This document shows, piece by piece, positions 8,998 through 17,800 of a stretch of 64,000 nt of DNA. The stretch spans positions 58,659-122,658 of the forward strand of contig JAEURX010000008.1 of assembly GCA_016788885.1 (NCBI GenBank), in the 5' to 3' direction. The notes under the pieces were generated by a model. That model searched no databases and was not told the DNA's origin. It saw nothing but the letters and a program-made list of their open reading frames with translations. Each line of letters starts with the position of its first letter. Position 1 is the stretch's first letter. The stretch is from Nitrospira sp. GTDB lineage: Bacteria; Nitrospirota; Nitrospiria; Nitrospirales; Nitrospiraceae. A program made the translations under genes and the position numbers.

Positions 8998-9954
8998 TCA
9001 CGATCGCACCTCCGTGCCTCGAGGTATCAACGCCCCGGCGGTGCGGGTCACGTCCGCTGACCAGTGCGCCACACAATGCTCCAATCCCTTCGTAATCTCA
9101 CCAGGCTGATATGGCACCAAATCCAGCAACAGCGAGGTATCCGCCTGCCAATGTTTGGGGTCGCCTGGCAATTCTCGATTCAGCGTCACAATCGCTTTCT
9201 GGTTCCCGACCAAACGTGTGACGATCTCCGCCATGGTTCTGACCGACGTAGACACCCCCGAGGCAATATTGACCGCCCAGAATCCCTTCGGCTGCCGCTC
9301 TGCAATCCCAAGGAAGTACCGACAAATATCGTCGATATGCAGGAAATCACGAGTTTCGGTCCCCGTACCCTGGATGGTCAGATAAGGATTGTCGTCAATC
9401 GCCTGCCGAAACAGTTCCCATACCAACAACCGCTGCTGAGCGGGTCCGATTGTGGAGAACAGTCTGGCCGTCACCACATTTAGGCCGAAACATTGCGCAT
9501 ACTCCTGCGCCAACTGCTCACAGATGACTTTGTGAAATCCATATGGTGAAATCGGGCGAAGGCTCGCGCCCTCGGTAACTGGGAGCAGAGTCGGATTGCC
9601 ATACACTGAAGCGCTGGACGGAAAAATAACCAACGGATCCACATCGGATTTTCGAACCGCCTCCAGTACCGCACCCCAGGTCTCGACGGCCTTCAGAAAA
9701 TCTTCTCGAGGTTGCTGAAAAGAGCGCCCTACCGAGGCAGAACCGGCGGCATGCACCACCACATCTGGGGCATACCCATTTACCGCAGTGATGAATTCCG
9801 GATGGTCCAGGGCGCAGTGTGTGAATGCCATGCCTTCGATCGGTTCGCCACGCTTCGATTGCGCAACGCCCAACACCTGGTGTCCTCTGCTGAGGGCGTA
9901 TCGAACCATGCTGCTTCCCACGAACCCATGACAGCCTGTAACCAACACTTTCAT
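8998..9954 (-). CDS. NAD-dependent epimerase/dehydratase (extended SDR)
   Basis: The start is the ATG at 9954 (MKVLVTGCHGFVGSSM), with AGGAAG upstream; the frame is open further up but that part is not protein-like. The 318-residue protein has the Rossmann TGxxGFxG motif at residues 6-12 and the catalytic YxxxK (SPYGFHKVICEQ) with Ser in FPSSASVYG. It is an extended SDR that makes or modifies nucleotide sugars (4-epimerase, reductase or dehydratase classes). The exact reaction cannot be assigned. It lies between the TylF-like methyltransferase and the flippase, fitting precursor supply for the polysaccharide. Confidence 0.9.
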   Translation of the reverse strand: MKVLVTGCHGFVGSSMVRYALSRGHQVLGVAQSKRGEPIEGMAFTHCALDHPEFITAVNGYAPDVVVHAAGSASVGRSFQQPREDFLKAVETWGAVLEAVRKSDVDPLVIFPSSASVYGNPTLLPVTEGASLRPISPYGFHKVICEQLAQEYAQCFGLNVVTARLFSTIGPAQQRLLVWELFRQAIDDNPYLTIQGTGTETRDFLHIDDICRYFLGIAERQPKGFWAVNIASGVSTSVRTMAEIVTRLVGNQKAIVTLNRELPGDPKHWQADTSLLLDLVPYQPGEITKGLEHCVAHWSADVTRTAGALIPRGTEVRS

Positions 9955-10027
9955 ATCCGGCTCACTTCCTGTGAGAAACACGTGCTTTACCGCAAGACCG
10001 CCAATTCCGAACCAGACTACTGGCCTA

Positions 10028-10816
10028 TCATTTGATAATGAAGCAGCTACCCATCGGCGTCTCATAAAAGAGGGAACAGTCGATATCCCGTACAAATTCA
10101 TCCACGGCCCGTTTCGCTCCTGGAAACACGCTATATCCGTAGTCATCCACGACGATGACGCCCCCTGGCATCAGCCTGGGATAGAAAAATTTCAGGCTGT
10201 CCAACGTGGGCTGGTACAAATCGACATCAACGTGCACGAATGCAAATCGTTTGTGCTCCACCTCGGGGAATCGATCGGGGATCCATCCCTTGTAAATTTC
10301 AATGAAGTCGAACCCCACGAGCGCTTTCTTCAAGTCCTCAATGGTGGAGGAGAACCAATTCTTTTCAAATTCGGCTTCTTCTTTGGTCTGCCGTGCATAG
10401 TCGGAAACGTCTTCACTGGTTTTGTCCGACAGTCCGCCTTCGAATGAATCAAAAATGTGGAACGACCGCGAAAAATTGTGACGCGCGAGAATTTTCGAAA
10501 TGATGTAGGCCGAATGCCCCTTCCAACATCCACACTCCGCAAACTCCCCGTCGATATTCCTGCGCGCAGCCAATTCGACCATTTGCTGCAGGCTAAACAG
10601 GCGGCATTGCAGCGGGAAGTTGTCCACCCATTCCATCCCCGACTTGACAAGACCTTCCCGATAGAGCGCCATTCGCGGATGGTTCTGCTGAAAGTATTCC
10701 AGCGTGTTCTTGTCGAAGAAGACGATGTCCGTATCGCGCTTCTTCTGGTGAAACTCGGCTTGGAGACCCAGCATGGCAAATCCCTTCACAAGCGATGTCT
10801 TGAGTATCTGCTTCAC
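10028..10816 (-). CDS. TylF/MycF-like O-methyltransferase
   Basis: This 262-residue protein has the SAM-binding ECGCWKGHSAYI motif and the metal-dependent sugar methyltransferase signatures FVHVDVDLYQPTLDSL and GGVIVVDDYGYSVFPGAK. Both Asp of DDYG and the Asp of VDVDLY are typical metal ligands of the macrocin O-methyltransferase (TylF/MycF) group. These enzymes methylate hydroxyls on sugars. Placement between a GT4 gene and the epimerase suggests O-methylation of a polysaccharide residue. No signal peptide is seen. The start at 10816 follows ATG with a GGAGG-type site (AACCTCC in the plus strand). Confidence 0.88.
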   Translation of the reverse strand: MKQILKTSLVKGFAMLGLQAEFHQKKRDTDIVFFDKNTLEYFQQNHPRMALYREGLVKSGMEWVDNFPLQCRLFSLQQMVELAARRNIDGEFAECGCWKGHSAYIISKILARHNFSRSFHIFDSFEGGLSDKTSEDVSDYARQTKEEAEFEKNWFSSTIEDLKKALVGFDFIEIYKGWIPDRFPEVEHKRFAFVHVDVDLYQPTLDSLKFFYPRLMPGGVIVVDDYGYSVFPGAKRAVDEFVRDIDCSLFYETPMGSCFIIK

Positions 10817-10835
10817 AACAACCTCCCACCTTCCG

Positions 10836-12068
10836 TCATGACTTACAGGCGATCTCGCTAAGTTGGCGTCTGAAATCTTCTTGGACCGAACGCGCCCTAT
10901 TCCGATCCGGCCGAAGGTTCACCAATCTGTCGTAGACCTGATACGTCCGCTCAGCCATGGCAGCCAAGCTGAGATCCTGCAGAATTTTGGCTCGGGCCTG
11001 TAGGCCCACCCCTTTGAGTTGCTCAGGTTGTTCTCTCAGTCTGAGCAACGTCTCGGTGAGAACTGGCACGTTGTCCACGGGTACCAAATAGCCTGTCTGG
11101 CCGTCAGTGATCATTTCGGAGGCGCCGCCCACATCCGACGCGACCACGGGCTTTCCCATCGCCATGCCTTCGAGCATCGTAAAACTGAAACTTTCGGCAA
11201 ACGACGGCGCCACCAACACATCCAAGGCAGCAAATACCGCCGGAATCTCCGCCAACGAGACATGGGCCATCAAAACGGCCGAGGTCAGTTCATGCCTTGC
11301 GATATAATCAATCAGAGTCTGGCGATAGGACTCGAATCCGGGCAGCACAGTGCCGACAATCACGAATCGACTACGCGGATACCGGTCAAGAATCGCGCGA
11401 GCCGCCGTCAAAAAGTTCAGGTGACCTTTCACCGGATGAATACGCCCGACCATTCCGAACACGTAATCGCCGCCGGCAGCAAAACTCGACACGGATGAGG
11501 GTGCCAGCGTCCGAGCAGGATCAAACCACGCAGTGTCGATGCCATTGCGTATGGCGACCACGGGGGGATCCTGCTTCCCCATCCGCAACTCCGTGCCGAT
11601 TGCAACGGAGTCGGTGATAACGGCATCCAGTCGCCGAAGAATCATTCGATCGATCCATGGATACACGGTGGCGCGCCACGAGCCCTTCGCAAAATTCACC
11701 CATCCGAGAAAAGAGGCAACAACAGGCCGCCCGGTCAGTCTCGCACTGAGAATACCGATCAGATCGGAACGGTGATCCAGCGCGTGGATCACATCGGCTT
11801 GGTATTGTTTGATCAACGCGCTCACGGCGAAGACATCACGTAGATTGAACGGATTGCCGATAGGAATCGTGACGTACTCGAAGCCCGTCTGTTTCAATTC
11901 CTTCAGCCAAGTGGTTTCCCCGAGTGCCGGATTCACGATACACACCAACAGACAGCGCACTTTCTTCGGGTCAAACCCTTTTAAGAGCGAGAGCAGATAG
12001 GTCTCCCCTCCAGTCATGCCTGTGATCCCACGGCAGTTGCGAATGATCAGAACACGAATTGGGTTCAT
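10836..12068 (-). CDS. Glycosyltransferase, family 4 type
   Basis: The 410-residue GT-B protein has the N-terminal acceptor loop RNCRGITGMTGGETYLLSLL and a C-terminal donor domain with FGMVGRIHPVKGHLNFL. The E-x7-E region reads SFAESFSFTMLEGMAMGKPV and is followed by ASDVGGASEMI and GYLVPVDN. The ATG at 12068 is preceded by GGAG at six bases. It is a cytoplasmic retaining glycosyltransferase of the exopolysaccharide pathway. It shares architecture but little local sequence with the GT4 at 1858-3009, so the two probably add different sugars. Confidence 0.92.
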   Translation of the reverse strand: MNPIRVLIIRNCRGITGMTGGETYLLSLLKGFDPKKVRCLLVCIVNPALGETTWLKELKQTGFEYVTIPIGNPFNLRDVFAVSALIKQYQADVIHALDHRSDLIGILSARLTGRPVVASFLGWVNFAKGSWRATVYPWIDRMILRRLDAVITDSVAIGTELRMGKQDPPVVAIRNGIDTAWFDPARTLAPSSVSSFAAGGDYVFGMVGRIHPVKGHLNFLTAARAILDRYPRSRFVIVGTVLPGFESYRQTLIDYIARHELTSAVLMAHVSLAEIPAVFAALDVLVAPSFAESFSFTMLEGMAMGKPVVASDVGGASEMITDGQTGYLVPVDNVPVLTETLLRLREQPEQLKGVGLQARAKILQDLSLAAMAERTYQVYDRLVNLRPDRNRARSVQEDFRRQLSEIACKS

Positions 12069-12108
12069 CTAAAGCTCCACACCGAAGCACCACTTGTCTC
12101 CAGCATCA

Positions 12109-13497
12109 TCACGAACGTCTCCCTCGATAGAGCCCATATATGGCAGCGAGGTCTTTAACCGGTGACAGCCTCAACCAACGATTTCCCCCAACGCTGTGCG
12201 ATGCCACCCACCGACTCGCCAACTCGCGCAGTCCGGCCGTCACCAACACCGTCATAACCGGAATCGTAGGAATGCTGTATCGAATCGTGGAAAAGGTGAC
12301 GGCGTGAGCCGCGACCAACACAAGGATCGGTACGACCAAAACGAGGAAGACTTCTTCCCGACGCTCGGCGTACCGGATACCAAGGAGAGCGAGCGCCAAC
12401 GACACCGTCTGAAACACGACGATGTACGATTGCGCCCAACGATTGTCGGGGAGAAAGATTCGAAACCAGAATCGAAACATTTTTCTGACGGTGAGCAGCG
12501 CACTCTCGAATGGATGGTCGACAATCTCCCGCCACGCCGCGTGAAGAAATGCACGATCTTCCTCGACTGTGATCTGGACCGGATGAGTCGCAGAAGGCGC
12601 CGTCTGGTGATTCGATACCCCCATGAGTCTGTGAACGGAACCCTCCGTCTTTGCCATCACGGCACCACGCAGGTTATCCAAGTGCTCACGGGTGGCCGTA
12701 TCAACCTCCCAATCCTCCAGCCCTTCACTCACTGTTTGATTACCCAACCACAGTGCATAGCCCCCACCCGTAGCCACCACCACGAGTTGACCAGTCAATC
12801 GATGGTTGCGGAGTGCCCAAGGCGTGAGCACCAGAAGGCATGCGATGGACATCGCTACCGAGACGGAGAGCGCATAGACGGGGGCTCTTCGGAACTGGTA
12901 ACACGCGGCGGCGACCAGACAGGGCCAGAGACTTAGCGCCACCGGCTTCACCAATGCTGTTCCGGCAATCAACACACCGACCGCAACAAACGCGGTCAGG
13001 CGCCGTGTCTGCATGGCTGCGCCCCATGCAGCGATCGACGCCGTGAACACGAACGTGAACAGCGGCTCAGTCAGAAACCGAAGGGTGTAATAGGCGGAGA
13101 GCGGATGAAGAGCAAACAGGACCGCAGACACACATCCCACCGTCGGGCCGAACTGCCGCGTTCCAATGTACACAATCAGCATAGCCGTCATGGAATCCAA
13201 GACCGCTTGAGCGAGAAGCACCGCGATCTCGTTGTGCTCGCCGAACAGCTCGTAAACCGCCGCAAGGAACGCGGGATACGCCGGCGCCCGCCAGAGAATG
13301 GCCTCGCTTTCTGGCTCAGCCACAAAACCGTGTCCATGGGTCAGATTTGCAGCAATCTCCGAGTACACATCCGCCCGCTTGATTACGTGCACCGACGAAT
13401 CGATCAGCAGCGCGACACCGGTGCGCAGGATCAAACACACGGCAAAGAGTGCGCACATGCAGAGCCATCGTGAAGGCCGGTTCAGCGCCATCGACAC
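12109..13497 (-). CDS. GT39/ArnT-like integral membrane glycosyltransferase
   Basis: The 462-residue protein has about ten membrane spans. After the first span comes a periplasmic loop with an acidic site (IKRADVYSEIAANLTHGHGF) and then the RAPAYPAFLAAVYELFGE segment typical of PMT_2 (GT39/GT83) enzymes. These take sugars from polyprenyl-phosphate donors and act on the periplasmic side. A GTG at 13497 and an ATG two codons later are both possible starts; GGCGGAAAG of the preceding gene end may serve as ribosome site. It starts two bases after the GH26-like gene stop, so translation is likely coupled. Confidence 0.82.
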   Translation of the reverse strand: MSMALNRPSRWLCMCALFAVCLILRTGVALLIDSSVHVIKRADVYSEIAANLTHGHGFVAEPESEAILWRAPAYPAFLAAVYELFGEHNEIAVLLAQAVLDSMTAMLIVYIGTRQFGPTVGCVSAVLFALHPLSAYYTLRFLTEPLFTFVFTASIAAWGAAMQTRRLTAFVAVGVLIAGTALVKPVALSLWPCLVAAACYQFRRAPVYALSVSVAMSIACLLVLTPWALRNHRLTGQLVVVATGGGYALWLGNQTVSEGLEDWEVDTATREHLDNLRGAVMAKTEGSVHRLMGVSNHQTAPSATHPVQITVEEDRAFLHAAWREIVDHPFESALLTVRKMFRFWFRIFLPDNRWAQSYIVVFQTVSLALALLGIRYAERREEVFLVLVVPILVLVAAHAVTFSTIRYSIPTIPVMTVLVTAGLRELASRWVASHSVGGNRWLRLSPVKDLAAIYGLYRGRRS

Positions 13498-13498
13498 A

Positions 13499-14773
13499 CT
13501 ACTTTCCGCCTTTAAACGAAGCGTGTTTCAGATACTCCGAATTCTCAAGAACTGCCCGCTTCCAGGCGCGTTCCTCATCGGGATAGACACCCAGTCGCGG
13601 GACTTCGTAGAAATCTTGGGCAATCTTAAAGTGTGCGAGGGTGACGGCGTGAACTCGGTCAAATCGGGGCAGCACCTCGCGAAAGACTTCCTCAATGATT
13701 CGCGCGCGACTGCTGCGTCCATCCCCGAGTATGCCGAACTCAGGAAGGAACAAGGGTCGCTGCGTGACGCTCCCCCAGGCCGCATACCCAGGGGCCAAGG
13801 CCTCCGTAATCGAGGTGCGCAATTCTTGCTGCCGGAGCTTCGGTGGGATGCGTGGGTCAATAAAATAGGCGCTTTGACCTACCCACTCGATATACTCATC
13901 GCCGGGATAGAAGAATTTCGGGTGCAACCAGGCGTTATAGTCTTCATGGTTCGGATTCATGTAGTGCGAACCGGCGTACATAAACCAGGTAACGTTCTGA
14001 ACCTCTTCTTTCCGAAACAATTCGATGACATGCACGAAGGCGTCTCGAATTCGCTCCGGCCCATCCGGCCACGTCGGATCACCGTACAAGCGACAGAGAT
14101 GCTCGGTATCGTCAAGGCGCTCCCCGCCCTGCTTACCGAACACCATCATGCCCTGATAGTTGAACTCGCTGAACAACGTGAGCATGATCGGATGTCGGAA
14201 GGCTTTAATCTGACGAGCCACGGTCACAATGTATGGGTCAAAATCTCCCTTCAGCAGACGCGCAACCGTAACCGTCGGTTTCCTGAACCCATACCAAAAT
14301 AGGGTAGAGTCCCAGTCACAACACTGAATGGCCCACGCCACTGCCAACACCCCGCCATGCTTGTGCAGTTCACCTGCCAATTGAAGAGGGCTAATCGAGG
14401 CAGACTCCAATGGATCTGCAAAGGTGCGCAGACGCGGTGAGGACGAGTTCCAATCATCGTCGGAAACCCAATCGTGAAAGGTAAAGACAATCGCTGGGAC
14501 ATGCCCAGTTTTTGAAACGAAGTCGCGATGATCATCCAGAATCGGACCGATGCTGTACATGCCGATATAGGCGCCATGGCTGGGAGCCTCAAGCGAGACT
14601 TGGGCTGCGGATGATTTCCAGCCAGCTTTCGGCACGGTCACATCGCTTCGACACCCAGTGGTCGCTTCTGGCATCGATGCCGCACTGGCCTGTGCGGCAT
14701 AGAGAACGAGGCCCGCCGCGACCGACAGGATCAGCCCAAAACTCTCCCTGCGTATTGAGAAATCGTTACGCAC
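13499..14773 (-). CDS. Secreted GH26-like glycoside hydrolase
   Basis: The 424-residue protein begins with a signal peptide (FGLILSVAAGLVLYAAQASA, residues 12-31). Its fold features match GH26-like (beta/alpha)8 enzymes: GAYIGMY near residue 68, FTFHDW near 98, an acid/base Glu candidate at E203 (LTLFSEFNYQG) and a nucleophile candidate at E345 (RPLFLPEFG). GH26 enzymes cut beta-mannans and related glycans. Glycosidases inside Wzx/Wzy loci often trim or release the polymer made by the locus. The start is a GTG that overlaps the methyltransferase stop by eight bases. Substrate is not known, and family assignment rests on motifs only. Confidence 0.72.
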   Translation of the reverse strand: MRNDFSIRRESFGLILSVAAGLVLYAAQASAASMPEATTGCRSDVTVPKAGWKSSAAQVSLEAPSHGAYIGMYSIGPILDDHRDFVSKTGHVPAIVFTFHDWVSDDDWNSSSPRLRTFADPLESASISPLQLAGELHKHGGVLAVAWAIQCCDWDSTLFWYGFRKPTVTVARLLKGDFDPYIVTVARQIKAFRHPIMLTLFSEFNYQGMMVFGKQGGERLDDTEHLCRLYGDPTWPDGPERIRDAFVHVIELFRKEEVQNVTWFMYAGSHYMNPNHEDYNAWLHPKFFYPGDEYIEWVGQSAYFIDPRIPPKLRQQELRTSITEALAPGYAAWGSVTQRPLFLPEFGILGDGRSSRARIIEEVFREVLPRFDRVHAVTLAHFKIAQDFYEVPRLGVYPDEERAWKRAVLENSEYLKHASFKGGK

Positions 14774-15569
14774 CCACAGGCCTCTTGCCGAGTTCTACAA
14801 TCTGTAGATAGCCATACCGACGAAGGGAGGGAATCGATCCGGCTACCTGATCACAGCGGAGGAGCAACGACGTCATCCACGGGAGGCGTTTCTTAAACAC
14901 ATAGAAGTCGAGCAGGCGGAAGAACAACAAACTTGGGAAGTGGATGGTGCAGTCGCCGGGGAACGCACGTTGCAATGTCGCAATATCCTCTCGTGTCAGG
15001 GGGTGTTCATGCTCGTCGCTGTATTGCGGAACACCAAGACGCCCACACACCTTGTTTCGTGCAAACATCAACAGCGGATTCAAGGCGGAGTTTTCGATAA
15101 ACACTGCCCTCCCACCTGGTTTCAATAGACGCTCGATCTGCCGGCTGGCCCTGGGAAGATCCACGTGGTGCAAGACGAACGTCCCAAACACGAGGTCGAA
15201 ACTCGCATCCGGGAAATCCAGTTCCTCAAACGGCTTGCAAAGAAACGTCACATTCACGCCGTTGACCGCCGCCAGCTTGCCTGCTGTCTCAAGTTGGCCC
15301 ACTGCCGTATCGAAGGCCGTCACCGTCGCACCGCGTTTTGCGAGCATCACCGATGTGTGTCCAGGACCACAGCCGCAATCCAGAAGCACTTTCCCTTTCA
15401 CATCACCAAGCAAGGCCAACGCATAGGCATAGAGGTCGTACAATCCCCATAAGGTGAGCCAGTAGTCATAGGGGGCATACCACCCGTCTTCCCGAACAAA
15501 CCCCTCCACAGGAGCCGCCATCTCATTCACCTGCATGACTCCCGCTCCTCCCACGCTCGACTTGCTCAT
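14766..15569 (-). CDS. SAM-dependent methyltransferase, class I
   Basis: The chosen ATG at 15569 overlaps the upstream Wzc-like stop as ATGA and has GGGAGGGAG just before it. The 267-residue protein has the motif I LLDCGCGPGHTSVMLA, motif II TVTAFDTAVGQLETA, and FGTFVLHHVDLPRASRQIE typical of UbiE/Methyltransf_11 enzymes. It is soluble. Methylation of a sugar, a lipid-linked intermediate or a non-carbohydrate group are all possible. Location between the co-polymerase and the glycosidase favours a polysaccharide-modifying role. Confidence 0.87.
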   Translation of the reverse strand: MSKSSVGGAGVMQVNEMAAPVEGFVREDGWYAPYDYWLTLWGLYDLYAYALALLGDVKGKVLLDCGCGPGHTSVMLAKRGATVTAFDTAVGQLETAGKLAAVNGVNVTFLCKPFEELDFPDASFDLVFGTFVLHHVDLPRASRQIERLLKPGGRAVFIENSALNPLLMFARNKVCGRLGVPQYSDEHEHPLTREDIATLQRAFPGDCTIHFPSLLFFRLLDFYVFKKRLPWMTSLLLRCDQVAGSIPSLRRYGYLQIVELGKRPVGA

Positions 15570-17800
15570 ACTCCCTCCCTCCCACCAGCCGCCAACCACC
15601 GCCCGTAGATCCAGTCCGGAATGATATACCGTCGCTTGTTCAGCACGAGGCCCAACAAGTGCCCACCGGCCGCCTCAATCGTCCTGATTGTTCTTGAGGC
15701 CGCCACGGAGACCGTGCGCTCTGCTTCGATCACCAAAACCGTACCGTCGATTCCCGCAATGGCCACACGCATCTCCGGGAACGATGTCAACGCTGGTCCA
15801 TCGATGAGAACCAAATCGAAACGGTCGCGCATGGTCTTCGCGATCTCTCCCACAGACTCGGCAAACTCCAGGGCTGTTCCATTCCTATGCCGAACCAGCA
15901 GACAATGGAGATGCGGATGGTCAGTCGGCTCGGGGACATCGGGCATCGAGTGGCCAGGCGCCGCTGCTTGTGTCATGTCGACGGCGACCTCGCTCACACC
16001 AGACTTCTCCTGGCCAGCCGCCTCGAAGCGAATGAGCAACACACGGAACTTTTGATCGGCGAGCACTCCTGCAAGTGCACCGGCCACATATGAACGGCCC
16101 TCGCCATGGAGAGCACTGGCCACCAGAACTGTTCGCAAGCCCCGTTCGTGGTACGAACGGATGATCTGTTGAGCGGTGTGCCGCAATTCGAGGTCACAAC
16201 TCCCTGTATCGGAAGTGCCGGGACGGACAAGCGGAAGGGCGGCAAGCACAGGTTTGCCCAACGTGTCTTCAACCTCTTCCCGGGTCACAAACGTCCGGCG
16301 GAGATATTCCGAGGCATAAGCGAATCCGAATCCACCAACTACGCCGATCAATAATCCGATCAGAATGTTGAGGAATTTACGGGGTCGAATGGGTGTTTGA
16401 GGAGCCGTCGCATGCTCAATCGCGTTGACGTTCGAGATTCCCTTTCGGTCCAACACTTCATTGATCCGCGACTCTTCCTCCTTTTTGAGATAGACGTCGA
16501 AGGCTTCCTGCTTCACCTTGACCTCGCGCATCAATCCCTGCAATTCCATCTCTCGCTGATCCAGAACGTTCAGCGAGTCTCGATACGATTTGAATTGCTT
16601 GGTAAGTTCCGACAGTCGTGGACGCAAACTCTCCCGGCGCCCTTCCTCCATCACCAACGTACGCTTCAATTCCTGATACGTCTGATTGACACCGGAGGTT
16701 GCAGCACCCGTGACTTTCGCACTCTCCGCTTGCAGACGCCCACGCACCGCGGCGATTTCCCGCACGAGTTCGGCTGCGGCCGGGCTGTCCGGCACATACT
16801 GCGCGTACTCCAACTCCATCTGCATCAACCGGTTCTTCAGTTGGTCCAGCATCGGATTCCGTTCCGAGACGTTCGTCAGCGGAATGGCTTCCTGTTGCCC
16901 GGCTAATCGCTCCTTTAACTTAGTGATGCGCACTTCGGTTTCAGCGACTTGAACCTGGCTTTCGCGGAGTGCGGCCTCAGTGTGCGTGACCTGCTGCAGG
17001 AGATGCCGCTTCTGATCCTCGATGGACACGATATTCCATTTGTCTTTGAAGGACTGCAGCCGGAGTTCGGCCTGCTGCAATTCTCCGCGCATCTGTTTTG
17101 TCTGCTCGTCGAAGAACTCCCGTGCACCTTTTCCTTTGCGGATCGACAATTGATGGTCCAGATAGATTCCGACCAAAGCATTCAGTGCATCTGCTGAAAA
17201 ATTGGGATCAGGAGAATCCAAACTGGCTACGAACACATGCGTTTGCCGAACGCCTTCCACATTTAAATGAGAGCGAATCTGCTGCACGGCTTGATAGTGC
17301 AAATTCTCAGGTTTTGGTGCATACCCGATGGCCGCCAGCGCTTGAGCAATCGGCGGCAACCCGGCCAGTTGCTTCAAGACAGATTTCGGCAGATCGGCCA
17401 CCCAGTCCCACCGTCCACGCATCGATGCCAGTACGCGTTCATTGCCGAAGTAATCAACGAGTTTGTCCAGGAGAATCGGACTGGTGAAGATTTGCACTTC
17501 GGTCGCCACATCGTCTTTTTGAGTGATATCGGACGGGGTAAAGACCTGGCCGGTCAAGGGCGTGCTCATGCTGAACGGAGTTCGCGCATTCTGAATGAGC
17601 AATCGGACCTCGGCGCTGTAGATATTCGTCATCAGAAACGAGCCGGGACCGGCCACAATGGTCGCGACGCCGATGATGGTCAGCAACATCCGTTTCTGAC
17701 GAAACACGGTAATCAGGTGTTCTCTCAGACCAAACGCAGATCGGCTTGGAGCCTCAACGGATTTCGTTTCTGGAATCCCAGTCGGGTACGACACGGTCAT
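15566..17800 (-). CDS. Wzc/GumC-like polysaccharide co-polymerase with degenerate BY-kinase domain
   Basis: The 744-residue protein has an N-terminal Wzz domain with one span near residues 40-65 (RMLLTIIGVATIVAGPGSF), long coiled coils (about 200-420), a GNVR-type region and a second span near 470 (FLNILIGLLIGVVGGFGFAY). A cytoplasmic P-loop domain follows from about 555. Its Walker A reads ALHGEGRSYVAG, so the invariant Lys is Arg (R569). Walker A' reads LLIRFEA and lacks the usual Asp, while Walker B (LIDGP) is kept. The C-terminal Tyr cluster is nearly absent. It should control chain length; kinase activity is doubtful. The ATG at 17800 makes a TAATG overlap with the preceding gene. Confidence 0.88.
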   Translation of the reverse strand: MTVSYPTGIPETKSVEAPSRSAFGLREHLITVFRQKRMLLTIIGVATIVAGPGSFLMTNIYSAEVRLLIQNARTPFSMSTPLTGQVFTPSDITQKDDVATEVQIFTSPILLDKLVDYFGNERVLASMRGRWDWVADLPKSVLKQLAGLPPIAQALAAIGYAPKPENLHYQAVQQIRSHLNVEGVRQTHVFVASLDSPDPNFSADALNALVGIYLDHQLSIRKGKGAREFFDEQTKQMRGELQQAELRLQSFKDKWNIVSIEDQKRHLLQQVTHTEAALRESQVQVAETEVRITKLKERLAGQQEAIPLTNVSERNPMLDQLKNRLMQMELEYAQYVPDSPAAAELVREIAAVRGRLQAESAKVTGAATSGVNQTYQELKRTLVMEEGRRESLRPRLSELTKQFKSYRDSLNVLDQREMELQGLMREVKVKQEAFDVYLKKEEESRINEVLDRKGISNVNAIEHATAPQTPIRPRKFLNILIGLLIGVVGGFGFAYASEYLRRTFVTREEVEDTLGKPVLAALPLVRPGTSDTGSCDLELRHTAQQIIRSYHERGLRTVLVASALHGEGRSYVAGALAGVLADQKFRVLLIRFEAAGQEKSGVSEVAVDMTQAAAPGHSMPDVPEPTDHPHLHCLLVRHRNGTALEFAESVGEIAKTMRDRFDLVLIDGPALTSFPEMRVAIAGIDGTVLVIEAERTVSVAASRTIRTIEAAGGHLLGLVLNKRRYIIPDWIYGRWLAAGGREGV

